From JBASEY01 sp049652745 (GTDB taxonomy: Bacteria; CSSED10-310): a stretch of DNA of 64,000 bases. Below, piece after piece: positions 32,342 through 41,528 of the stretch. Where the stretch lies: contig JBASEY010000021.1 of NCBI GenBank assembly GCA_049652745.1, forward strand, positions 1 to 64,000, written 5' to 3'. Positions within the stretch are counted from its first letter, which is position 1. Each line of letters begins with the position of its first letter. The position numbers were made by a program, and so were the translations under genes. Under the pieces are notes generated by a model. That model was given only the letters and a program-made list of their open reading frames with translations. It ran no database searches and was not told the DNA's origin.

Positions 32342-32898
32342 ACAAGCCAATTCGTATTTTAGGAATCGCCGGGAGTGTCCGGCAACATTCATACAATCGC
32401 GGTGTTTTGAAAGCGGCAGCCGAACTGGTACCGGAAGACGTGACGCTTGAAATTTTCGATATTGCCGATGTGCCTGATTTCAATCAAGACAAGGAACAAA
32501 ACCCACCAGCCAAAATCGTTGAATTGAAAAAACGTATTCGGGAAGCAGATGCTATTTTGTTTGCGACACCTGAATACAACTACTCTGTTCCCGGCGTGTT
32601 GAAAAACGTGATCGACTGGGTTTCACGCCCTTACGGTGATAATGCATGGGAAGGCAAGCCAGCCGCCATCATGGGAGCGTCAATAGGCGCAATTGCGACG
32701 GCCAGAGCACAATACCATTTACGTCAGATAATGGTTTTTCTGAATATGTTCCCTGTAAATCAGCCGGAAGTGATGATCGGTAACGCCGCACAAAAATTCG
32801 ACAAGAACGGTAATTTGGTTGACGAAAAAACGAAAAATTTTATTCGACAACACCTGCAGGTTCTTGTTGACTGGACGTGCAGACTCCAAAAACTGTAA
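32338..32898 (+). CDS. NADPH-dependent FMN/quinone reductase
   Basis: A 186-residue flavodoxin-fold enzyme. GIAGSVRQHSYNRGVLKAA gives the FMN-phosphate loop at the start, and TPEYNYSVPGVLKNVIDWVSRP is the hallmark of the chromate/quinone reductase group (ChrR/YieF-like). It should reduce quinones, FMN or chromate with NADPH. It is translationally coupled (ATGA) to the phospholipase D gene. Length and motifs are complete, unlike the truncated relative at 13494-14030. Confidence 0.92.
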   Translation: MNKPIRILGIAGSVRQHSYNRGVLKAAAELVPEDVTLEIFDIADVPDFNQDKEQNPPAKIVELKKRIREADAILFATPEYNYSVPGVLKNVIDWVSRPYGDNAWEGKPAAIMGASIGAIATARAQYHLRQIMVFLNMFPVNQPEVMIGNAAQKFDKNGNLVDEKTKNFIRQHLQVLVDWTCRLQKL

Positions 32899-32902
32899 GT
32901 CA

Positions 32903-32966
32903 TTTGGGGACAGACTCCTGAGAAGCAATTTGGAGAAGCAATTTGGGGACAGACTCCTGAGAAGCA
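32903..32966 (+). repeat. Tandem pair of the GGGGACAGAC repeat
   Basis: The string ATTTGGGGACAGACTCCTGA with the following GAAGCA appears twice, 38 bases apart (from 32903 and from 32941), directly downstream of the reductase stop codon. The spacer AATTTGGAGAAGCA is itself a partial copy. Confidence 0.7.
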
Positions 32967-33114
32967 GGAAGAAAGGAATGAGAAGCGAGATCGAATGCCA
33001 AATTTCCGTTCCTTTCTCTCCGCTTCTTCATCCATTTGACGAATCGGGCAGAAATTTCGTTTAATTAATATTGTTCGTGTCGTTGGACAATGCGCCACGG
33101 AAAGGAGGGCTGCC

Positions 33115-33618
33115 ATGTTTCGCCTGGTGATGGTGATTGTTCTCTGTTTTGCCTTGTTTACAGGTTTTGCCTACTTTTATATGTCTAAACAGGCCGACCG
33201 CTTCATGGATCGAATACAACATGAGGTGTTGGAATTATTCGATCGGCGGGCGGGGTTGGACCCAGTCAAAGATGCTGTACAGCGGATTGCCCGCGAACAA
33301 AAGATCGAGATTTTCCCCAACGATATCAAAGTGCAAATTGTGACTACCACTGATTCTCCCGCTGCAGCGATTGTCGGTATGGCAGCCGCTATGGATTCGG
33401 TTGGGGAAGCGATCGAAGTTGCGGTGAATTTTACTGTGCGCCAGTTTTTTTATTCACACACCTTTTCGCGAAAAGCGTCGAAACAATTGAAAGGTATGGC
33501 TGCCGGCGATCGACCACATGGGGGTTTTTCCGGCGGCTTCGATGTGTCGCGGCCAACTCGTGACGTGCATTCTCATAGGCAATCCGTCGAAAGAGCCGTG
33601 AGCGGCCAAAGTCCATGA
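33115..33618 (+). CDS. Single-pass membrane protein of unknown function
   Basis: A 167-residue protein with an N-terminal hydrophobic segment (VMVIVLCFALFTGFAYFYM) that is either a membrane anchor or an uncleaved signal. An amphipathic helix (DRIQHEVLELFDRR) and an alpha-beta region follow. The ribosome site AAAGGAGG lies 8 bases before the ATG. The last 45 residues are rich in G, R, H and S and may be disordered. I do not recognise a family. It is convergent with the MscS gene. Confidence 0.6.
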   Translation: MFRLVMVIVLCFALFTGFAYFYMSKQADRFMDRIQHEVLELFDRRAGLDPVKDAVQRIAREQKIEIFPNDIKVQIVTTTDSPAAAIVGMAAAMDSVGEAIEVAVNFTVRQFFYSHTFSRKASKQLKGMAAGDRPHGGFSGGFDVSRPTRDVHSHRQSVERAVSGQSP

Positions 33619-33665
33619 ACACTTCTCTCTACAAATCGCTGAATGCTGACCAATTTTTTACCGGT

Positions 33666-34508
33666 TTATGAATGAGAGTGGGCTTTTTTAGCGGAGCCGC
33701 CGTCATCCCCTTCGGCCGCCTTATCTTCAAATGATATCACCCGGTGCGGAAAAGCAAGCTGTATTCCATTCTGCTCCAGCGCTTTTTTAATTTTTATGAG
33801 CAACTCAGTTTTCAATGTATACCATTCAGTTGTCGGAGCCCAAATAAAAATCTGTAGTTCGACCGCTCGTTCAGTCAAGTTGTCGACAAAAACCATGGGC
33901 GCGGGATTGATCAGAGCCATTTCTTCCCTGTTGATGACATCGTTGATGGTTTTTATGGCCAGATCGGTATCGTCACGATAACGAATGCCGATAATATAGC
34001 CGAATCGCCGCACGATATTCGATACATAATTTGTCAAAGATCCTGTAAATACGTGTATATTTGGTATTCTCACATACAGTCCATCGAGTGTACGCACTTC
34101 CGTTGACATGATTTTGATATCGTTGACGATGCCCACCGTACCATCGATATTGACGGCGTCTCCAATTTTTATCGGTCTTTCAATCATCAAAAAAACGCCG
34201 GAAATAAAATTACTGACGATATTTTGGCTGGCGAATCCAATCACGATACCGGCAAACCCTCCAGCGACCAACAAACCCGACAATCTGATTCCCAGCAAAG
34301 GCAGGGCAATGAGAAGCGCCAGCGTAAACACGCCGTAATAGGCTGTTTTTATAATAATTTGCAAGTTGTCTTTAGAGACTTTGTCTTTAAAAACGCGTCG
34401 TAAAAAATTCGTCAGCAACTGAGCTGTCGGCCAGGAAGCCAAAATGATAGCCACGGACAAAAACAGATCAAAGAATGTGACATTACCAAATAGAACCGTG
34501 TTCAACAT
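33666..34508 (-). CDS. MscS-family mechanosensitive channel
   Basis: A 280-residue channel with three membrane helices (about residues 10-30, 50-72 and 75-100). The pore helix is rich in G and A (LLVAGGFAGIVIGFASQNIVSNFISGVFL), then the cytoplasmic beta domain begins with ERPIKIGDAVNIDGTVGIV. It opens under membrane tension to release osmolytes. Its ATG overlaps the stop of the upstream gene (TAATG), so the two are translationally coupled. Confidence 0.93.
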   Translation of the reverse strand: MLNTVLFGNVTFFDLFLSVAIILASWPTAQLLTNFLRRVFKDKVSKDNLQIIIKTAYYGVFTLALLIALPLLGIRLSGLLVAGGFAGIVIGFASQNIVSNFISGVFLMIERPIKIGDAVNIDGTVGIVNDIKIMSTEVRTLDGLYVRIPNIHVFTGSLTNYVSNIVRRFGYIIGIRYRDDTDLAIKTINDVINREEMALINPAPMVFVDNLTERAVELQIFIWAPTTEWYTLKTELLIKIKKALEQNGIQLAFPHRVISFEDKAAEGDDGGSAKKAHSHS

Positions 34509-35263
34509 TACAAGTCTCCTTCCATCACAAACTTTCGGCTCACCATCGACAGCCGTTTCACGGCAAACAACTCCGTACTTCGCTGTAATCCTTGTTCTGA
34601 GGGCATGTCTTCAAAATCCGTTTCCGCTATATTCTTCCCGGTAATTCTCATCGTTGCTTTCATCATGATGATGGATTCATTGAAATAAATTTTCATGCCG
34701 TATCCATTAAATATACTTTTAGAGACGTTCACCCATTGGTTGGTTTCATTTCTCAAATTCAAATGCATGATTCCTTCGCTGGAAATATCACAGTCCGGTT
34801 TTTCTGTTGAAACAGTACTGAGCCAGTATTTGCAGATATGACCGTCATGCGGGTTTCCATATAATGAATATTTTGACGGGGATACGGAAAAGACATCCAA
34901 AACTTCTTCATTATCTTTGTATGTCACCAGAACAGCGATTTCGACGGGAAACGTGACGAAAATTTCAGTCGAATGATAGGGTTCAAGTAAAATAGGCGTT
35001 TCAAATGCGATCATCAAAAGGTGAGTCAGCAGCTTCGGCACATGCAAAGGCTCGACCGGATGAATTTTCACGCTACTGTCCGCCATCGCCAGGCGGCTGT
35101 CAAATTGCTTGCCTCTACAGGTGCGTGTGTAATGCAACAGTCCATTGTGAGTATCCGCTTGAACAACGATTTCCCCGGTTTTAATGTCGATAGGAAGATT
35201 CTTGTCGCCGTATAAAATATGCTCGATGGATTTTTGCTTTTTTACGGGTTTTCTAACAGCCAT
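34508..35263 (-). CDS. DUF432-like protein coupled to MscS
   Basis: A 251-residue soluble, beta-rich protein without signal or membrane helices. The central part (VEPLHVPKLLTHLLMIAFE, PILLEPYHSTEIFVTFPVEIAV, CKYWLSTV) resembles DUF432 proteins, which from memory are often encoded next to MscS channels in archaea and some bacteria. The family assignment is by recall and moderate. The tight coupling with MscS suggests a regulatory or assembly role for the channel. Confidence 0.65.
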   Translation of the reverse strand: MAVRKPVKKQKSIEHILYGDKNLPIDIKTGEIVVQADTHNGLLHYTRTCRGKQFDSRLAMADSSVKIHPVEPLHVPKLLTHLLMIAFETPILLEPYHSTEIFVTFPVEIAVLVTYKDNEEVLDVFSVSPSKYSLYGNPHDGHICKYWLSTVSTEKPDCDISSEGIMHLNLRNETNQWVNVSKSIFNGYGMKIYFNESIIMMKATMRITGKNIAETDFEDMPSEQGLQRSTELFAVKRLSMVSRKFVMEGDL

Positions 35264-35468
35264 ATGTATCAGCCTCCTTGTTCAACACCGATCTTCGACA
35301 AGCTGAGTCTATCATCAGCAATGTTGAAAATCGAGGCGCAGCTTGGCACAATCATATCTTGAATATTCAATTGATTTTTATGGAAAGAACTCTGGCACTG
35401 CCACCCTGATTTATGTATAGTATAGCGCGTCCCAAACGGGACGGGTATGGTTTTGGAGGTTTTAATCA

Positions 35469-35855
35469 TTGATTTTCGGTATCGGAACAGACATGATCGA
35501 AGTCGCTCGAGTGAAAAAATTTCTGACCAAAGGACTGGATAATTTGGACGGTATTTTTTCGGCTCAAGAAATAGAGTATTGTTCAGGAAAACGGTTTCCC
35601 GAGCGGAATTTCGCTGCTCGATTCGCCGCCAAAGAAGCCTTCATGAAAGCGCTGGGGACAGGGTGGAGAGGAGGGATCCGGTTTTGTGATATCGAAGTAG
35701 TTCTAAATAACCTGGGAAAACCTGGTATCGTATTGAAAGGAAAAGCTGCCGACATCTTGAAGCAGTCGGTGTCTTCAAACTGTCTAATTCATTTGTCATT
35801 ATCACATTTGAACCATTACGCTATTGCAATGGTGATCATTGAAACGGGAGAATAA
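35469..35855 (+). CDS. acpS: Holo-[acyl-carrier-protein] synthase
   Basis: A 128-residue phosphopantetheinyl transferase of the AcpS type. GIGTDMIEVARV holds the first metal-binding Asp, and FAARFAAKEAFMKALG is the second conserved motif. It moves 4'-phosphopantetheine from CoA to the serine of an acyl carrier protein. The start is TTG, with GGAGGT about 9 bases upstream. It begins a four-gene operon that also encodes an ACP, so it probably serves that ACP. A 6-bp hairpin (CGTCCC-AAAC-GGGACG, 35428-35443) lies just upstream. Confidence 0.93.
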   Translation: MIFGIGTDMIEVARVKKFLTKGLDNLDGIFSAQEIEYCSGKRFPERNFAARFAAKEAFMKALGTGWRGGIRFCDIEVVLNNLGKPGIVLKGKAADILKQSVSSNCLIHLSLSHLNHYAIAMVIIETGE

Positions 35856-35859
35856 GTGT

Positions 35860-37566
35860 ATGACATTTTTTGGTAATTATGAAGATCGCATAAAGAATTT
35901 CTCATGGGAAATTGCTGAAAAAGAGCTGGAGTACAATGGGAACAAGACGTTCAATATCGGTTGGCACTGTTCGGATCGCATCTGTCGGATGGGCAAAGGC
36001 GATAAAACGGCGCTGATTTGGGAAGGATTGGGAGGCCGTGAGAAAACATATACTTATAATGAGTTGCGTGTGCGCAGCGATGCCATCGGCACCTTTCTAA
36101 GAAATATCGGTATCGATCCTGAAGATCGAGTATGTTTGTTTATGGACAAAATTCCGGAGCTCTACATTGGTTTTCTGGGTATTCTTAAAATCGGCGCAGT
36201 CGCTCAACCACTGTTTTCCGCTTTTGGTGATGAATCGTTGTTTGTGCGGCTGGACAATGCCGGCACCAAAGCGATCATCACTCAGAGAAAACACGCGTTG
36301 AAGGTCAGGAAAATCATCGATCGCCTTCCGAATTTGAAATATGTCATCGTTGTTGATCATGACGGTAAAAAGAGCCTTCAGGAAAACGAGCTGGCCATGC
36401 ATATGGATGAATTGCCGGAAAATCCGGATTTCACCATTCATCCGACAACTGCGCAAAGTCCGTCGGTTCTGCATTATACATCAGGCACAACGGGTTTTCC
36501 GAAAGGTGTGAAGCATGTGCATTATTCGTTGATATCGCAGTATCTGACGACCAAATGGATCATGGATATCCATGATGACGATATTTACTGGTGCACAGCC
36601 GATCCTGGATGGGTGACCGGGACTTCTTATGGAATCATCGGTCCATTCAGTATGGGCGCCACACAATGTGTGATGGACATCGGGTTTTCTGCGGAAGCCT
36701 GGTACAGTTTCATTCAAAAGCACCGTATCACGATCTGGTATTCAGCGCCGACGGCTATTCGGTCATTGATGAAAGCGGGCGATGAGCTGGTTGCCAAGTA
36801 TGATCTGTCGTCCTTGCGCCATCTGACCAGCGTCGGTGAGCCATTGAACGCCGAAGCGGTCAACTGGTCTAAAAGAGTATTTGGTATAGCGTTTCACGAT
36901 ACGTATTGGCAGACGGAAACCGGCAGCATCATGATCACGAATTTTCCTGGTATGACAATCAAACCAGGCTCGATGGGCAAGCCTTTTCCCGGTATCACGG
37001 CTGCCGTTATCAATGTAAAAAATTATGAGCCTATCAAAGATATCGGCCGACCCGGAGTGATCGGATTCAAGCCCGGTTGGCCGGCGATGATGCGGGAATA
37101 CTGGAAAAATTCGGGAGCTTATAATTCGAAATTCAAAAACGGATGGTATCTATCCGGTGACAGAGCCCAGATCGATTCGGACGGATACTTCTGGTTTATC
37201 GGCCGGGACGATGACGTTATCAACACCGGCGGCCACTTGGTGGGACCTTTCGAGGTGGAATCAGCGCTGCTTGAGCACCCTGCCGTCGCCGAGTCTGCTG
37301 TTGTCGGTAAACCCGATCCTGTCAACATGGAGGTAGTCAAAGCCTTTGTTACTTTAAAACCCGGTTATCAACCCGATCAGGACCTGGAATTGGAAATAAT
37401 GAATTTCATTCGGAAAAAACTTTCACCTCTGGCGATGCCTCAGGAAATAGAATTCATCGGGAGCCTGCCGAAAACACGAAGCGGTAAAATTATGCGTCGA
37501 ATTCTACACGCTCGTGAATGGGGCGAAGAAGTCGGGGACACGTCGACATTGGAAGACGATGAATAA
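35860..37566 (+). CDS. AMP-forming acyl/acetyl-CoA synthetase family ligase
   Basis: A 568-residue adenylating enzyme of the acetyl/acyl-CoA synthetase class. Motifs include YTSGTTGFPKGVKH (P-loop A3), YWQTETGSIM (A5), GWYLSGDRAQIDSDGYFWFIGRDDDVINTGGH (A7-A8, in pieces) and the terminal lysine in PKTRSGKIMRR (A10). It activates a carboxylic acid as acyl-AMP and passes it to a thiol, CoA or, given the neighbouring gene, possibly the ACP. The ATG at 35860 starts 4 bases after the AcpS stop. The substrate length cannot be read from sequence. Confidence 0.92.
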   Translation: MTFFGNYEDRIKNFSWEIAEKELEYNGNKTFNIGWHCSDRICRMGKGDKTALIWEGLGGREKTYTYNELRVRSDAIGTFLRNIGIDPEDRVCLFMDKIPELYIGFLGILKIGAVAQPLFSAFGDESLFVRLDNAGTKAIITQRKHALKVRKIIDRLPNLKYVIVVDHDGKKSLQENELAMHMDELPENPDFTIHPTTAQSPSVLHYTSGTTGFPKGVKHVHYSLISQYLTTKWIMDIHDDDIYWCTADPGWVTGTSYGIIGPFSMGATQCVMDIGFSAEAWYSFIQKHRITIWYSAPTAIRSLMKAGDELVAKYDLSSLRHLTSVGEPLNAEAVNWSKRVFGIAFHDTYWQTETGSIMITNFPGMTIKPGSMGKPFPGITAAVINVKNYEPIKDIGRPGVIGFKPGWPAMMREYWKNSGAYNSKFKNGWYLSGDRAQIDSDGYFWFIGRDDDVINTGGHLVGPFEVESALLEHPAVAESAVVGKPDPVNMEVVKAFVTLKPGYQPDQDLELEIMNFIRKKLSPLAMPQEIEFIGSLPKTRSGKIMRRILHAREWGEEVGDTSTLEDDE

Positions 37567-37605
37567 TCGTTTGGATATAATCTTTTATTAAAGGAGATGG
37601 GAACA

Positions 37606-37857
37606 ATGCAGGATCAAGAATTAAAAAAAGTGGTTCTTCAGTATGTTATCGATGAATATGTGGAAGATGAAGAAGATGAGGTCACCTATGATACGCCATT
37701 GATCTCTGGAGGTCTGGTGGATTCTTTTTCGATGGTTTCCCTGAAACGTTTCCTGGAAAACAAGTATAAAATCTCGATTCCGGACGAAAAAGCCACCCCG
37801 GAAGCCTTTGATTCAGTCAATAAAATTGTCAAACTGGTAAAAGAATTTACCGGCTGA
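37606..37857 (+). CDS. Acyl carrier protein
   Basis: An 83-residue acidic carrier protein. The phosphopantetheine attachment serine is Ser40 in GGLVDSFSM. The motif is DSF, not the DSL of fatty-acid-synthesis ACPs, which is common in specialised carriers. The start at 37606 has AAGGAG 9 bases upstream; an ATG three codons earlier would sit on the ribosome site. It lies between the ligase and the Kbl-like synthase, with its own AcpS in the same operon. Confidence 0.92.
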   Translation: MQDQELKKVVLQYVIDEYVEDEEDEVTYDTPLISGGLVDSFSMVSLKRFLENKYKISIPDEKATPEAFDSVNKIVKLVKEFTG

Positions 37858-37913
37858 TAATTTACAACCTGGTCCTTTGATTGGGAGCAGGATTCAAAAT
37901 AGGAGAAATCATT

Positions 37914-39161
37914 ATGGGTTACAGTCAATCTGTCAGGAAGATTTATCAGGATCAGTTGGACGATATAAAGGCCGCTGGTCTTTTTAAGCAAGAACGCTTT
38001 ATTCATTCAACACAAGCAGCGGATATCGAGGTTGAATTCCCTGTCGGCGCACCGGTCACCAAAGCGATCAACATGTGCGCCAACAATTATCTTGGATTAT
38101 CCAGCCACCCTGATGTTGTTGCAGCGGCACATGCCGGGCTGGATCATCGAGGATACGGGATGTCCTCCGTTCGATTTATCTGCGGCACACAGGATATTCA
38201 CCGCGAACTTGAACGGCGGGTCACCGAATTTTTGGGCACTGAAGACACAATTTTGTTTCCATCCTGCATGGATGCCAATACCGGTGTTTTCGAGGCTATC
38301 CTGACAGCGGACGATGTCATGATTTCCGACCGGCTGGTGCATGCGTCCATAGTCGACGGTATACGCCTGTGCAGCGCCATGCACGATACATTCAAACATT
38401 CCAATATGGAACATCTCGAGCAGAAGCTGCAACTGCATGCAGACAAACGTCTGAAAGTCGTTATAACAGACGGCGTTTTCTCTATGGACGGCGATACCGC
38501 AAAACTGGATGAAATGGCGGATTTGTGTGAGAAATACGATGCTATGCTTTTCGTGGATGATTCACACGCCACAGGCTTTATCGGTAAAACCGGCCGCGGA
38601 ACCCATGAAAAATATGGAGTTGTTGGCAGAGTCGATATCATCACCACGACATTTGGAAAAGCGTTGGGCGGCGCCTCCGGCGGCTGTGTTTCAGGCAGAA
38701 AAGAAATCGTCGAAATGTGCCGCCAAAAAGCGCGCCCCTACCTTTTTTCGAATACCATAGCTCCCGTCGTCGTCTCGGGAGTGTTGAAAGTGCTGGAAAT
38801 TCTCTCTAAAAGCACCGAACGTCGCGACAAGTTGGAACGAAACACCGAATACTGGCGCAAAGGATTGACCGAAGCCGGCTTCGTTTTAAAGGAAGGGGAT
38901 ACCCCGATCGTGCCGGTGATGCTTTTTAACGCCAAATTGTCCCAGGATTTTTCTAAAGACCTATTCGGCTTGGGCATCTATGCTATCGGTTTCTTCTTCC
39001 CGGTTGTTCCTAAAGGCCAAGCACGAATCCGTACCCAAATTTCGGCCGGACACGAAATTCATCACCTGGATGCCGCTCTGGATGCATTTATCAAAGTGGG
39101 CAAGAAATACGATATTCTGGGAAAAACCAAGAACGAAATCATCGACATGTATGGGGCGTGA
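37914..39161 (+). CDS. kbl: Glycine C-acetyltransferase-like alpha-oxoamine synthase
   Basis: A 415-residue PLP enzyme of the alpha-oxoamine synthase family, closest by eye to 2-amino-3-ketobutyrate CoA ligase (Kbl). Matches include INMCANNYLGL, GMSSVRFICGTQDIHRELE, DGVFSMDGD, VDDSHATGF and TFGKALGGASGG with the PLP lysine, and PVVPKGQARIRTQ. Kbl joins glycine and acetyl-CoA. No threonine dehydrogenase is nearby. The ACP, AcpS and ligase in the same operon raise the possibility that an acyl-ACP is the donor, as for some serine palmitoyltransferase clusters. The start at 37914 is preceded by AGGAGA. Confidence 0.9.
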   Translation: MGYSQSVRKIYQDQLDDIKAAGLFKQERFIHSTQAADIEVEFPVGAPVTKAINMCANNYLGLSSHPDVVAAAHAGLDHRGYGMSSVRFICGTQDIHRELERRVTEFLGTEDTILFPSCMDANTGVFEAILTADDVMISDRLVHASIVDGIRLCSAMHDTFKHSNMEHLEQKLQLHADKRLKVVITDGVFSMDGDTAKLDEMADLCEKYDAMLFVDDSHATGFIGKTGRGTHEKYGVVGRVDIITTTFGKALGGASGGCVSGRKEIVEMCRQKARPYLFSNTIAPVVVSGVLKVLEILSKSTERRDKLERNTEYWRKGLTEAGFVLKEGDTPIVPVMLFNAKLSQDFSKDLFGLGIYAIGFFFPVVPKGQARIRTQISAGHEIHHLDAALDAFIKVGKKYDILGKTKNEIIDMYGA

Positions 39162-39305
39162 AATTTGGTGTAAACGACCTTTTCAGCCAAGCCACATTGT
39201 GGGCTCAAGCTCTTTTGCAATAAACGACTTTTCATTGAGTAAAACGGCTTCGTAATCAGCGAAATTGATTCGATTTCAGGTGCATTTTAATGTGTCAATA
39301 TATTT

Positions 39306-39405
39306 GATGCATGCGTGAAAAGTAATTTTCCGGGTAATCGATGTAGTGTTTTCAAAGGTTTGCAAAGGGAAATTGGACTCAAAACGGGGTTTTTACACTT
39401 GCATC
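39306..39405. repeat. MITE-like intergenic element, copy 1
   Basis: About 100 bases with imperfect terminal inverted repeats: GATGCATGCGTGAAAA at the left and TTTTTACACTTGCATC at the right. The interior carries AGTAATTTT, GTGTTTTCAA, GGTTTGC and CTCAAAA-GGGGTTTTT blocks. A second copy lies at 43944-44043. No coding capacity. Confidence 0.65.
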
Positions 39406-39494
39406 ATATTTATATGTCGCAAAACATCGAACAGAATCAAAACTCGTTATTGGTTAGATGTAAAAAGGAAACAAAGAAATTTTGGGTATACCGA

Positions 39495-40505
39495 CTATTT
39501 TTCTGTAAACGGGAAAGCCAGAACCTCTTGAATAGTCTGCTTGTTCAACAACAACATGACCATTCGGTCGACTCCCAAAGCTATTCCCGAACACGCAGGC
39601 AACCCTTTTTCAAGCGCAGCGATAAACTGCTCATCCAGCGGAAAGGGTTTTTTACCCAATGATTTCTGCAGCGCCCTGGCCTCATCGAAACGAGTTCTTT
39701 GTATGTCAGGGTCAGTCAACTCGTCAAAAGCATTGCAGATTTCAACGCCGTCGATATAGACCTCAAAACGAAGCGCAACAGACGGGTCGCTCGGTTTTAG
39801 GCGGGACAGAGCCGCCATATCCGCAGGAAATTCATATAGAATAAGTGGGGCGTCTTTCCCAAGATACGGTTCGATACGGCCTAAAAATATTTTGAAATAG
39901 AGCGTATCCCAGGAATCATCGGTTTTAAGATTCTCGACTCCGATTCGACGGCCTTCGGCTAGAAGATCCTTCACTGTCGAGCATATGTCCAGGTCGATAC
40001 CGGTAAAATTCAACCAAGCCTGTTTCACCGTCAACCGCTCCCAAGACGGCAGCAAGTTGATGTGTTTATCGTTGCGGAGAATCGAGGTTATAGAGAGCGC
40101 TTTCCGAGCAGTGTAGGAAAAAAGGTTTTCGACATCTTCCATTATTTTGGTGTAGGATTCGCCGGACCGATACCATTCGATCATCGTGAATTCCGGTTGG
40201 TGCAAGCTGCCGGTTTCTCCATTTCGGAAGGAGCGGCAAATTTGAAATATGTTACCACATCCGCGTCCGATCAGACGTTTCATATGGAATTCCGGGGATG
40301 TCGGCAGATAGAGAGTTTGTGTGGATGTCGGTGACGTAAACTCAGGATGGTAAACCGTTTCAAAGGCGTTTAGATAAGGGTCCATACCTGGCGAGGTGGC
40401 CAGCGTCGGTGTTTCGACTTCCAGAAAACCGTTTTCAATGAAAAATTCGCGTATGGCTTGAATAATGGCTGCTCGCTGTCGGAGAGTTTCAATCGAAGCC
40501 GTCAT
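39495..40505 (-). CDS. epmA: EF-P lysine lysyltransferase (LysRS-like)
   Basis: A 336-residue class II synthetase core without the N-terminal anticodon-binding domain of lysyl-tRNA synthetase, which is the hallmark of EpmA (GenX/PoxA). Motif 2 appears as GNIFQICRSFRNGETGSLHQPEFTMIEWY (in pieces), and motif 3 as GIALGVDRMVMLLL. It attaches (R)-beta-lysine to elongation factor P, which eases translation of polyproline runs. Neither EF-P nor EpmB is in this window. It overlaps the upstream HAD gene by 4 bases. Confidence 0.93.
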   Translation of the reverse strand: MTASIETLRQRAAIIQAIREFFIENGFLEVETPTLATSPGMDPYLNAFETVYHPEFTSPTSTQTLYLPTSPEFHMKRLIGRGCGNIFQICRSFRNGETGSLHQPEFTMIEWYRSGESYTKIMEDVENLFSYTARKALSITSILRNDKHINLLPSWERLTVKQAWLNFTGIDLDICSTVKDLLAEGRRIGVENLKTDDSWDTLYFKIFLGRIEPYLGKDAPLILYEFPADMAALSRLKPSDPSVALRFEVYIDGVEICNAFDELTDPDIQRTRFDEARALQKSLGKKPFPLDEQFIAALEKGLPACSGIALGVDRMVMLLLNKQTIQEVLAFPFTEK

Positions 40506-41164
40506 GGTATTGAGAGATCTCCTGTTAAAAATCGATAAAAAGTTAAAAGGTCCGGAAATTTTCCAACGGCGTCATAGGGATGATAGTCAGGATACAATGG
40601 CGAATGGACGACGGCAAACGGAATACCGGCGGCTCGAGCGGCTTGAACGCCTTTGTCGGTATCCTCAAGAATCAGGCACCGGTCTTTTCTGATTTCCAGT
40701 TGAAGATGTGCGGCAATAAAGATATCAGGGGCCGGCTTGGGCCTGTAATCATCTCCGCCGATAATAGCCACCGTTGATTTTGGAATTCCTGAACGTGATA
40801 AAATGGATGTTATCAAGTCGCGATCGGTATTCGATGCGATAACGATTCGAAATCCTTTTTCCGGTAAAGCAGTTAAAAGTGCCTTTGCATATGGAAAGAA
40901 GGAGATGTCGTGGGTTTCAGCAAGACGCCGATAATTATTTCGAGCAATAGACTTGACGGTATCGACATCTATGGATGTCAGGCCATATCGATCGATTTCT
41001 CCTTTCGTTCCGGTGCCGAGCAACGACCAGTAGTGATAGTATTCTTTTTCATCTATGTAATGGCCGTATAATTTGAATGCTTCGTAATTTGCCTTATAAT
41101 ACAAGGGTTCAGTATCAACGAGCGTACCATCAAAGTCGAAAATTATTCCATCATAAGCGCGCAT
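40502..41164 (-). CDS. HAD-superfamily phosphatase (beta-phosphoglucomutase/Gph-like)
   Basis: A 220-residue HAD hydrolase. Motif I is DFDGTLVDTE (nucleophile Asp), motif II IASNTDRD, motif III the lysine in GGDDYRPKPAPDIF, and motif IV ILEDTDKGVQAA. The helical cap between residues 18 and 80 marks subclass I. The substrate is unknown; sugar phosphates or phosphoglycolate are typical. The start at 41164 is preferred, with GAAGGA about 9 bases upstream. It is coupled to epmA by a 4-base overlap. Confidence 0.9.
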   Translation of the reverse strand: MRAYDGIIFDFDGTLVDTEPLYYKANYEAFKLYGHYIDEKEYYHYWSLLGTGTKGEIDRYGLTSIDVDTVKSIARNNYRRLAETHDISFFPYAKALLTALPEKGFRIVIASNTDRDLITSILSRSGIPKSTVAIIGGDDYRPKPAPDIFIAAHLQLEIRKDRCLILEDTDKGVQAARAAGIPFAVVHSPLYPDYHPYDAVGKFPDLLTFYRFLTGDLSIP

Positions 41165-41179
41165 AAAGTGTTCCTTCAT

Positions 41180-41528
41180 CGTAAAATTTCATAGGCTGAT
41201 AAATCAGCCGATAAATACGTATCATATAATCATGTTCTAACCAAACGTCAGAACCGGTTTAAGTGGTGAAAACTGTGATGGGTAAATTAACGTGGCATGA
41301 CATTACTCAACTTTCGCACCCCTGTTCAAATGACAAAGGTATCTAATCCTGCCCATCCTGTAATCTCGTTAATCGTGTTCAAACTGTCACCTTCGCTTCC
41401 GCATTTCATTAGCTTGGGCAAAAAATTTGGAATCGATGCTCTGAAAATATGGATTATATTGACTTTAAAGGCACATCAGTTTCGTTTTTATCAAAAATAG
41501 TGTATAATTATACGGGAGTGGGAATCGA
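41180..41528. other. Intergenic region with a -10-like box
   Basis: No gene. A perfect TATAAT at 41503-41508 stands 21 bases before the GGDEF start, but the matching -35 region (TTTCGT) is poor. A repeat-like string near 41340-41395 (CCTGCCCATCCTGTAATC) resembles wording also seen near 17940. Confidence 0.4.
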
